Shown one piece after another: positions 1-6,192 of a DNA stretch of 15,818 nt. The stretch comes from Parafilimonas sp. (GTDB lineage: Bacteria > Bacteroidota > Bacteroidia > Chitinophagales > Chitinophagaceae): the NCBI GenBank assembly GCA_025927795.1, contig JAICKT010000048.1, positions 1-15,818 on the forward strand. Reading direction: 5' to 3'. The position numbers and the translations under genes are program-made. A model generated the notes under the pieces. It was not told where the DNA came from, ran no database searches, and saw only the letters and a list, made by a program, of their open reading frames with translations. Each line of letters opens with the position of its first letter. Positions within the stretch are counted from its first letter, which is position 1.

Positions 1-36
1 AAATATCAAAATTTAGTTTTTAAGTTAGCGTGTACA

Positions 37-62
37 GGCGGCGTTTCAACGCTGCCTTTTTT
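37..62 (+). terminator. Rho-independent terminator of a gene lying left of the window
   Basis: GGCGGCG (37-43) pairs with CGCTGCC (50-56) with one G-T wobble, and a run of six T follows (57-62). The polarity fits transcription from the left on the plus strand. The T run overlaps the stop codon of the convergent transglycosylase gene. On the minus strand the hairpin starts 4 nt after that gene's stop but has no T tail, so it would be at best a weak terminator there. No coding region in bases 1-36 can be supported. Confidence 0.75.
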
Positions 63-1149
63 ATTTGTTAGCGGATGAATTTGCAGAATTTAAAAATAAT
101 TCTACGCTTTGTTTTAAAATCTCATTTTTTTTGGCTTGAAACAAATCTGCTTTATCTGCAGGAATACGAAGCGGATAAATTTCGCCTTTTGCAAGCGTGT
201 GATCAATGTTGGGATTAAGCTGATTAAAGACTCCGATATCCATCATCAATGTATGTGCAATAACAACTGAATTGTATTTGCCATAAATATTCACAGTTAC
301 AGCATCTGCAGCCAAAGCCGAATAGGAATCAGTTTTATTAGTGGGATTGTTTGTAATAAAGTTTTTTGCTTCATCTGCCGTCATGGTAGCCACGCTTCCA
401 TTGCCTTCAAAATAATAATGTGTGGCAATAAATTTTTTTACGTGATTACGTGTTTCTTCCGGAAGATAATATTGTATATCCCAAAAATTTGTGCTGTGTG
501 CTTTTGCTATAGCACGATTTACATTTGCTTCACCACAATTATAAGCTGCAATTACTAAAAGCCAGTCTTTATAATCCGCATATAAACCTTTAAGAATTTT
601 TGCAGCAACATTAGTGCTTTTTATATAATCTAATCTGTCATCATAAGAGCCTGTATGCAAACCATATTGGCGCGCAGCATCAGCCATAATTTGCCACGGA
701 CCAACTGCTCCTGCCCACGAAACTGCATTGCTGCTTAAACTGCTTTCTATCACAGATAAGTATTTTAGCTGAACAGGAATACCATAAGAACTTAAAATAT
801 GATCGTACAAATCAAAATATGGTTTGCCCCAAATTTTCATATCAGTAAAATAAGTCGTATGGCTTTGAATGTAATTATTTACAAACAATTTTGCTTCAGG
901 ATTAACAGCAAAGCTTGCGTTGTTTTGATTTTTGTCTGAAGAAAGCAGGCTTATAAAAAATTTAGAGCTGTCTATAAATGGTAAAGATGTTTTTAATTTT
1001 GAGGTATCAATATGATCTGTATCATTAAATGCGTGTTGATAATTGGGTAAGGAATATGATAAAGGTGTGATGGTTAAGAAGAAAAAAATAAACAGAGCAA
1101 GCTGAAAATAAATATTTAATAACACTATGCTAAAATGCTTCTTCCTCAT
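61..1149 (-). CDS. MltD-like membrane-bound lytic murein transglycosylase without LysM repeats
   Basis: Exported lytic transglycosylase expected to cleave the MurNAc-GlcNAc bond of peptidoglycan with formation of a 1,6-anhydro end. The ATG at 1149 (MRKKHF) is chosen; the longer reading begins at a TTG at 1164. The 362-residue product has a signal peptide or anchor at about 1-33 and an SLT domain at about 115-245. The catalytic Glu is E135 in the VIESS context. GPWQIM (150-155), AAYNCGEANVNRAI (201-214) and LPEETRN (229-235) are the usual MltD-type SLT motifs. The C-terminal part (about 270-345) resembles the region that precedes LysM repeats in MltD, but no LysM follows. It is the last gene of the tatA-gatA group, 31 nt after gatA. 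Family assignment is firm; exact orthology to MltD is less so. Confidence 0.9.
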   Translation of the reverse strand: MRKKHFSIVLLNIYFQLALFIFFFLTITPLSYSLPNYQHAFNDTDHIDTSKLKTSLPFIDSSKFFISLLSSDKNQNNASFAVNPEAKLFVNNYIQSHTTYFTDMKIWGKPYFDLYDHILSSYGIPVQLKYLSVIESSLSSNAVSWAGAVGPWQIMADAARQYGLHTGSYDDRLDYIKSTNVAAKILKGLYADYKDWLLVIAAYNCGEANVNRAIAKAHSTNFWDIQYYLPEETRNHVKKFIATHYYFEGNGSVATMTADEAKNFITNNPTNKTDSYSALAADAVTVNIYGKYNSVVIAHTLMMDIGVFNQLNPNIDHTLAKGEIYPLRIPADKADLFQAKKNEILKQSVELFLNSANSSANK

Positions 1150-1180
1150 GTATAAAACTTTCAAACGATGTTATCGCCGA

Positions 1181-2608
1181 TTAATTTAAATTTTTCTTTA
1201 TCTCAATAAGCTTTTTAGAAAGTTGCAGCAAAATTAATTCATTTGCATGAGATGCCATTAGCTGTATGCCAAAGGGCATTCCGTTAGAATGTTTAAATAA
1301 TGGGATTGATATAGCAGGAATACCGGTAAGGTTTGCATACACCGTAAAAATATCTGCTAAAAACATTTCAACAGGATCAGTATTGTTTTGATTGAACTTG
1401 AAAGCAGTTGTAGGAGAAACGGGTGAAATAATTGCATCAACATTAGAGAATATTGCGTTTGTTTTATCAATAAGAATTCGCCTGATTTTTTGCGCCTGTG
1501 TTACATAAGCATCATAATATCCTTCGCTCAAAACAAAAGTTCCCAGCATAATTCTTCGCTTAACTTCTTTTCCAAAATATTTGCTTCGCGTTAATTCAAT
1601 TTGATCTGAGAGATCGTTTACTGAGAATGATTTACCGAATTTAATTCCATCATACCTCGAAAGATTACTTGATGCTTCAGCGGTTGTTAAAACATAATAT
1701 GCAGGAACAATATATTCAAGCAGGTTAAAATCTATTGGTTTAATTTCTATATTTTGTTCTGATAGCTTCTTAATGAAATCTTTTTGTGCATTTGCAATTT
1801 CAGTATCAAGTTTATTGTGTTCTAAAGTTGCAGGAAAATAACCTATTGTAAGTTTTTCTTTTTTTGTATCGACTGGTGTGAAAGGTGCAGAAATAGAGGT
1901 GCTATCATAATCATCAGGACCAGCAATAACATCAAGCACCAGCGCTGCATCATCAACATTTTTTGAAAAAATACCAATTTGATCAAACGATGAAGCATAT
2001 GCAATTAACCCATAGCGGGAAACTCTTCCATAAGCAGGTTTTAATCCAACAATGCCGCAAAAATCAGCAGGCTGCCTTACAGAGCCACCAGTATCACTTC
2101 CCAGGCTAATCATGCAAAGATCAGCCTGCACAGAAACTGCTGAACCACCTGACGAACCACCTGGAACACGTGTATTATCTATAGGATTAAGTACATTGCC
2201 AAAAGCTGAATTTTCGTTGCTGCTGCCCATCGCAAATTCATCGCAGTTTTGCCTGCCAATAATTATTGCTTCTTCTTTTAATAATCTTTCAGTAACTGTT
2301 GCGTTGTAAACGGATTGAAAATTTTCAAGGATTTTAGATGACGCGGAAAGTTTATGATTCTTATAGGCGATAACATCTTTTAAACCAACTATGACACCAT
2401 GAAGTTTACCAGATTTTTTTCCTGATTTTCTGTTTGCATCAAGCAGAGATGCATATTCTAAAACTTCATCTTCATACACTTCGAGAAAAGCGTTGAGATG
2501 ACTATTTGTTTTTATATTTTGTAAATAAAAAGATACAGCTTCAACACAAGTTATTCTGCCGCTTAATAACAAAGATTCATAGTCTTTGATAGAGGAAAAG
2601 CTAAACAA
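1181..2608 (-). CDS. gatA: Glutamyl-tRNA(Gln)/aspartyl-tRNA(Asn) amidotransferase subunit A
   Basis: Glutaminase subunit of the GatCAB complex. It releases ammonia from glutamine and passes it to GatB to amidate Glu-tRNA(Gln) or Asp-tRNA(Asn). The amidase-signature triad is intact: K77 in GLKD, the cis-Ser S152 in GGSSGGSA and the nucleophile S176 in DTGGSVRQP. The 475-residue length is normal. The only plausible start is TTG at 2608: an in-frame TAG lies two codons upstream, and the first in-frame ATG would remove essential sequence. The N-terminus from this TTG (SIKDYESLLLSGRITCVEA) matches the family N-terminus. The gene begins 18 nt after the tatA stop, so the two are probably co-transcribed. 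gatB and gatC are not in the window. Confidence 0.95.
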   Translation of the reverse strand: MFSFSSIKDYESLLLSGRITCVEAVSFYLQNIKTNSHLNAFLEVYEDEVLEYASLLDANRKSGKKSGKLHGVIVGLKDVIAYKNHKLSASSKILENFQSVYNATVTERLLKEEAIIIGRQNCDEFAMGSSNENSAFGNVLNPIDNTRVPGGSSGGSAVSVQADLCMISLGSDTGGSVRQPADFCGIVGLKPAYGRVSRYGLIAYASSFDQIGIFSKNVDDAALVLDVIAGPDDYDSTSISAPFTPVDTKKEKLTIGYFPATLEHNKLDTEIANAQKDFIKKLSEQNIEIKPIDFNLLEYIVPAYYVLTTAEASSNLSRYDGIKFGKSFSVNDLSDQIELTRSKYFGKEVKRRIMLGTFVLSEGYYDAYVTQAQKIRRILIDKTNAIFSNVDAIISPVSPTTAFKFNQNNTDPVEMFLADIFTVYANLTGIPAISIPLFKHSNGMPFGIQLMASHANELILLQLSKKLIEIKKNLN

Positions 2609-2626
2609 AGGCTATTATTTTATATT

Positions 2627-2860
2627 CTAAGGTTGTGTGGTTGTGGTAGTAGCTTTTGATTGAGCTTTATTATTTGCGGATTGAGAAGGTGTTTCATTTA
2701 TTCCATCTTCAAGTTCTCTGCGCACATTATTTTTTGCATCGTTAAACTCGCGGATACCTTTTCCTAAGCCTCTCATAAATTCAGGAATTTTTCTTCCGCC
2801 AAATAAAATTAAAACAGCAAGGATGATAAGAACCCATTCAGAAATGCCCGGTGTACTCAT
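2627..2860 (-). CDS. tatA: Twin-arginine translocase subunit TatA/TatE
   Basis: Small single-span subunit that forms the Tat pore or patch for folded proteins in the inner membrane. The 77-residue protein has a short N-terminal hydrophobic helix (about 8-20), the FGGRKIPE hinge (from residue 20) and an amphipathic helix (MRGLGKGIREF), followed by a polar tail rich in Gln, Ala and Thr. This order is diagnostic of the TatA/TatE family. TatB is unlikely because the hinge is of the FGG type and the tail is short. tatC is not in the window. A recognisable promoter lies directly upstream, and gatA follows after 18 nt. Confidence 0.93.
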   Translation of the reverse strand: MSTPGISEWVLIILAVLILFGGRKIPEFMRGLGKGIREFNDAKNNVRRELEDGINETPSQSANNKAQSKATTTTTQP

Positions 2861-2877
2861 AAAAATTATTTAGAAAA

Positions 2878-2910
2878 CAAATGTACATTAAAAATAGATG
2901 CCTGAAGAAA
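2878..2910 (-). promoter_or_regulatory. Probable Bacteroidota-type promoter of tatA
   Basis: On the minus strand TACATTTG (2885-2878) matches the -7 consensus TAnnTTTG exactly. TTTC (2910-2907) lies 21 nt upstream as an imperfect -33 element. Transcription would start about 10 nt before the tatA ATG. This would make tatA-gatA-transglycosylase a unit separate from rplS. Confidence 0.5.
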
Positions 2911-2927
2911 ATAGTAAATCTTAAAAT

Positions 2928-3278
2928 TTACATTCTTTTTTCCTTGATTCTTGCGCTTTTACCGCTGCGGCTTCTTAAATAATATAGCCTTGCACGGCGC
3001 ACCTTACCCACTTTGTTCACGACAATTGACTCAACATTAGGTGAGAAGAAAGGAAATGCTCTTTCAACTCCAATACCGTCTGATATTTTACGAACAGTAA
3101 ATGTAGATGTAACACTGGTACCCTGTATTTTTAAAACATCGCCCCGAAAGCTTTGAATGCGTTCTTTTCCACCTTCAGTAATTTTATAGTTTACAGTAAC
3201 GTTGTCACCTGCTTTAAATTTAGGATGTTTCTTTTTATTTGTTAGTTGTTCGTGAACAAATAGAATTGCCGCATTCAT
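2928..3278 (-). CDS. rplS: 50S ribosomal protein L19
   Basis: Large-subunit ribosomal protein located near the interface with the 30S subunit. The 116-residue protein has typical L19 features: KFKAGDNVTVNYKI near the N-terminus, RIQSFRGDVLKIQG in the middle, FTVRKISDGIGVERAFPFFSP, and the basic C-terminal segment with RRARLYYLR. Length is normal. The ATG at 3278 gives the expected N-terminus. It lies 62 nt downstream of rny and has its own promoter in that gap. Confidence 0.98.
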   Translation of the reverse strand: MNAAILFVHEQLTNKKKHPKFKAGDNVTVNYKITEGGKERIQSFRGDVLKIQGTSVTSTFTVRKISDGIGVERAFPFFSPNVESIVVNKVGKVRRARLYYLRSRSGKSARIKEKRM

Positions 3279-3300
3279 ATACCAATTTTTTTGAGGAGTG

Positions 3301-3332
3301 CAAAGGTAACGGGTGAATAAAACACTTCCAAA
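3301..3332 (-). promoter_or_regulatory. Bacteroidota-type promoter of rplS
   Basis: On the minus strand TTTG (3332-3329), a 20-nt spacer and TACCTTTG (3308-3301) reproduce the Bacteroidota housekeeping promoter consensus TTTG-N19/20-TAnnTTTG. The -33 element begins just after the rny stop codon. The predicted start of transcription leaves a leader of roughly 16 nt before the rplS ATG. Confidence 0.75.
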
Positions 3333-3340
3333 TGTATTAT

Positions 3341-4900
3341 TTATCGCGCAAGGTTAACAGCTCTTTTTTCCCTTATAACAGTTACTTTTATTTGCCCTGG
3401 GTAAGTCATTTCATTCTGAATTTTCTGCGCAATTTCAAAACTTAACTTATCACTATCTATATCCGTAACTTTTTCTGCTTCAACTATAACTCTTAGTTCT
3501 CTTCCTGCCTGTATTGCGTATGCTTTTTCAACGCCGCTATAATTCATAGCCAATGTTTCCAGGTCTTTTATTCGCTGTAAATATTGCTGCATAATTTCTC
3601 TGCGTGCACCCGGTCTGGCACCACTTATGGCGTCACAACTTTGCACGATAGGTGAAATTATATATTGCATTTCCATTTCATCATGGTGCGCGCCGATAGC
3701 ATTTACTACTGCGGGATTTTCTCCGTATTTTTCCGCCAATTTTGCGCCTAATAATGCATGACTCAGTTCTGTTTCTTCGTCGGGAACTTTGCCGATATCA
3801 TGTAATAAGCCTGCACGTTTTGCAAGTTTAGGGCTTAAGCCAAGTTCCGCGGACATGGTTGCACACAGATTAGCCACTTCACGGCTGTGCATTAATAAAT
3901 TCTGTCCGTAAGAAGACCGGAAGCGCATTTTTCCAACAATACGTATCAGTTCTTTGTGTAAACCATTAATGCCTAATTCTATTACTGTACGTTCACCTAT
4001 TTCCATTACCTGCTCTTCAAGCTGTTTACGGGTTTTATCTACAACTTCTTCTATACGGGCAGGATGTATTCTCCCATCTGCCACTAATCTTTGCAGGCTT
4101 AACCTTGCAATTTCGCGCCTTAGAGGATCAAAAGAAGAAAGCACGATGGCCTCAGGTGTATCATCCACAATTAAATCGACGCCAGTAGCTGCTTCAATAC
4201 TGCGGATATTTCTGCCTTCTCTGCCTATTATTTGGCCCTTAATTTCGTCACTTTCAAGATTAAAAATTGTAACTGTGTTTTCTATTGTTTGCTCTGCGGC
4301 TGTGCGTTGTATGGATTGAATAATGATTTTTCTGGCTTCTTTATTAGCTTTTTGTTTTGCTTCTTCAATAACTTCCTGTTGTAACTGCAATGCCTGGTTT
4401 TGCACTTCTTGTTTCAAACTTTCAATAAGCTGAGCTTTAGCTTCTTCGGCTGTTAATCCTGCAATTTTTTCAAGGCGTTTAATATGTTCTTCCTGATGTT
4501 TTTCAAGCTGATTCCTTTTTTGTGCTACCACTTCAAGTTGTCTGCTCAAGTTCTCTTTAATTACTTCATTTTCTTTAATATATTTTTCAAGGGCAGCATC
4601 TTTTTGGTTTATAGAAATTTCTTTTTGCTTTATCCTGTTTTCGCTATCACCTAACTTTTTATTTCTTTCTAAAATTTCTTTATCAAATTCGGCTTTTAAC
4701 TGAACAAATTTTTCTTTGGCTTCTAATATTTTTTCTTTCTTTGTTGTTTCAGCCTTTAATTCCGCAGCAGCAATAATTTGCTTTGCTTCACTTTCAGCTT
4801 CTTCTATTCTTTTTTTTGTGTTTTTTGAAAAAATAATTTTACCCAAAACAATTCCTAAAAGAAACGCAATAATGCCTATAATTATATCTGTAAGATTCAT
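3341..4900 (-). CDS. rny: Ribonuclease Y, membrane-anchored KH/HD endoribonuclease
   Basis: Endoribonuclease that initiates mRNA decay at the inner face of the membrane. The 519-residue protein has an N-terminal transmembrane helix (about 5-21) and a long charged coiled coil (about 28-205). A KH domain follows with GQIIGREGRNIR (222-233). The HD phosphohydrolase domain has H338 in LLMHSRE, the H367-D368 pair in LLHDIGK and H405/H406 in GAHHDE, so the metal ligands are present. Architecture and length are those of the family. No convincing promoter was found in the 251 nt upstream. rplS follows after 62 nt. Confidence 0.97.
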   Translation of the reverse strand: MNLTDIIIGIIAFLLGIVLGKIIFSKNTKKRIEEAESEAKQIIAAAELKAETTKKEKILEAKEKFVQLKAEFDKEILERNKKLGDSENRIKQKEISINQKDAALEKYIKENEVIKENLSRQLEVVAQKRNQLEKHQEEHIKRLEKIAGLTAEEAKAQLIESLKQEVQNQALQLQQEVIEEAKQKANKEARKIIIQSIQRTAAEQTIENTVTIFNLESDEIKGQIIGREGRNIRSIEAATGVDLIVDDTPEAIVLSSFDPLRREIARLSLQRLVADGRIHPARIEEVVDKTRKQLEEQVMEIGERTVIELGINGLHKELIRIVGKMRFRSSYGQNLLMHSREVANLCATMSAELGLSPKLAKRAGLLHDIGKVPDEETELSHALLGAKLAEKYGENPAVVNAIGAHHDEMEMQYIISPIVQSCDAISGARPGARREIMQQYLQRIKDLETLAMNYSGVEKAYAIQAGRELRVIVEAEKVTDIDSDKLSFEIAQKIQNEMTYPGQIKVTVIREKRAVNLAR

Positions 4901-5151
4901 GTAATTGATTTTTAAACATGTTTAAATTTTCAAATAGAATTGCGAAGTTAATTTAACCACGGAAACTTAATAAAACTCTTTTAATTTCAAATTTGGAAAT
5001 ATTTGTTTCAGATTGGGAAAATTTATTTTTTGAAATTATCTTATTTACTTGAAAATCAACATTAAGAATAATAAAATTTCATTGGCATGTCTTTTGGCGT
5101 TTGGTAAATACCCGTTTTTATTCCGTGCCCGTAAAACAAATAAATTTCAAA

Positions 5152-5556
5152 ATGAAAAGGTTAGTATTTGTTTTTTATACGGGAATTTTTTTAGTCTCTT
5201 GTTCAAAGAACGACGTTAGTACGCCGAGGGCCGCAAACCAAAATGTTTTCTTTAAAAGCACCAACGTCGAAGTAGAAAATTTAAAAGTTACGCAGATTTC
5301 AAGTGATGCAGTTACAGTAAATTTTTCTACGGTTTATGAAAAGAATATTAAACGGATAGAACTAATGAGTAGTGCTTCTATTAATACATTTTGTACAATA
5401 CAAGGTGTTAACACAGGCAGCAGCTCTCAAACGCTTAAACAGTATTCCTTTCAGGATACAAATATTAAGGGCAATACAATGTATTATTTATTACGATTTG
5501 AAGACAATCTTGGAAACTGGACTTACTCAGGTTATTACACAGTAAAAGTTAATTAA
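5152..5556 (+). CDS. Small exported lipoprotein with a fibronectin-III-like fold (hypothetical)
   Basis: The ATG at 5152 is preferred over the longer reading that opens with a TTG at 5101, because it places a type II signal peptide exactly at the N-terminus: MKR, a hydrophobic stretch, then the lipobox LVSC with C17 as the predicted lipidated residue. The mature segment begins CSKND, which could serve as an export signal to the outer membrane. Of 134 residues, about 40-134 look like one beta-sandwich: alternating hydrophobic strands, then YYLLRFEDNLGNWTYSGYYTV, similar to the FnIII-like repeats of many Bacteroidota surface proteins. No enzymatic motif is seen and I do not recognise the family. 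The gene stands alone on the plus strand between zapA and rny and shares a terminator with zapA. Function unknown. Confidence 0.8.
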   Translation: MKRLVFVFYTGIFLVSCSKNDVSTPRAANQNVFFKSTNVEVENLKVTQISSDAVTVNFSTVYEKNIKRIELMSSASINTFCTIQGVNTGSSSQTLKQYSFQDTNIKGNTMYYLLRFEDNLGNWTYSGYYTVKVN

Positions 5557-5575
5557 ATATTTCGGGGGCTAATAT

Positions 5576-5606
5576 AAAACTCTGTTGATTTCAACGGAGT
5601 TTTTTA
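5576..5606. terminator. Bidirectional terminator hairpin between the lipoprotein gene and zapA
   Basis: AAAACTCTGTTG (5576-5587) pairs with CAACGGAGTTTT (5592-5603) around the loop ATTT with one wobble, giving a 12-bp stem. On the plus strand the stem runs into T residues up to 5605, an intrinsic terminator for the lipoprotein gene. On the minus strand the closing arm also ends in TTTT, so it can serve zapA, which converges on it. Confidence 0.85.
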
Positions 5607-5610
5607 TTTA

Positions 5611-5895
5611 TTATAACGCTTGTTCTATAATCGCTTGCAAACTTTTGACTTTGTCTTTTAATTCTTCGTTTTTATAACCTTTAAATTCACCTTCGGTTTG
5701 TTCTGTAGCCAGCCAAATTAATACCATTGCTATATAATCCTGCATATCCTTGCCTGCAAAATTTGTTTTAAACTCAATAATTTTTTCATTAATAATTTTT
5801 ACAGTTTTGCGTAACTTCTCTTCATCCTCCGGTTTTACCTTTAAGCGATAGTTTCTGTCTCCAATTAAAATATTTGCAGGTATTAGCTGTTCCAT
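5611..5895 (-). CDS. zapA: Cell division protein ZapA
   Basis: ZapA binds FtsZ at midcell and cross-links its filaments in the Z ring. The 94-residue protein starts MEQLIPANILIGDRNYRLK, the characteristic ZapA N-terminus. A helical part follows with DYIAMVLIWLATE, then a short C-terminal coiled coil (about 70-94). The ATG at 5895 is chosen by family N-terminus and because it lies one base after the TAA of the preceding gene, which suggests translational coupling. An ATG at 5904 would add three residues and is possible. It is the last gene of pheT-coiled coil-zapA. Confidence 0.9.
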   Translation of the reverse strand: MEQLIPANILIGDRNYRLKVKPEDEEKLRKTVKIINEKIIEFKTNFAGKDMQDYIAMVLIWLATEQTEGEFKGYKNEELKDKVKSLQAIIEQAL

Positions 5896-5896
5896 A

Positions 5897-6181
5897 TTAA
5901 ACATTAAGAAGTGAAAGACATTTTTCAATATCTTTTAAATAAAGATCAATTCTATACTGCAAAATTTTTCTTTCGTCACCGTTTTGTAATGTTGCAATAT
6001 TTACTGCCGCAGATTTTTGTTGTGCATCTTGAATGAGCATATCTTTTTGCAATAAATGTTTTTTAAGCTCTTCGTTTTGATTTTTTAAATGATCATTTTC
6101 TTTTTGCAATTGTTTATAGCGTTTTATTAAAATGTACAACATCTCCTGAAGTTTTTTTATTTCGACATTTAAGTCTTCCAT
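5897..6181 (-). CDS. Short coiled-coil protein upstream of zapA (possible ZapB-like partner)
   Basis: A 94-residue protein. About residues 3-52 form an uninterrupted charged heptad helix rich in Glu, Lys, Gln and Leu (LQKENDHLKNQNEELKKHLL). A looser middle and a second amphipathic helix follow (about 70-92, RIDLYLKDIEKCLSLL). There is no signal peptide or membrane span, so it is cytosolic. It sits 11 nt after pheT and one base before the zapA start, clearly in one operon with zapA. Size and shape recall the ZapB class of division coiled coils, but short coiled coils resemble one another by composition alone, so this is an inference from context. Confidence 0.75.
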   Translation of the reverse strand: MEDLNVEIKKLQEMLYILIKRYKQLQKENDHLKNQNEELKKHLLQKDMLIQDAQQKSAAVNIATLQNGDERKILQYRIDLYLKDIEKCLSLLNV

Positions 6182-6192
6182 AATTTTTTAAA

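Noticed and set aside
2052..2309. Plus-strand open frame inside gatA
   Set aside because: It is fully contained in gatA opposite the conserved amidase signature; an antisense shadow of a strongly constrained gene.
2914..2931. GTAAAT/ATTTAC inverted repeat at the end of rplS as a terminator
   Set aside because: The stem is only 6 bp of nearly pure AT, overlaps the stop codon and lacks a convincing T run.
3954..4319. Plus-strand 121-codon open frame inside rny
   Set aside because: It lies opposite the KH-domain coding sequence of rny, with Ser/Ile-rich antisense composition and no recognisable feature.
5101..5151. Upstream TTG start extending the lipoprotein by 17 residues
   Set aside because: It would put polar residues before the signal peptide and move the lipobox away from the N-terminus; ATG 5152 gives a standard lipoprotein.
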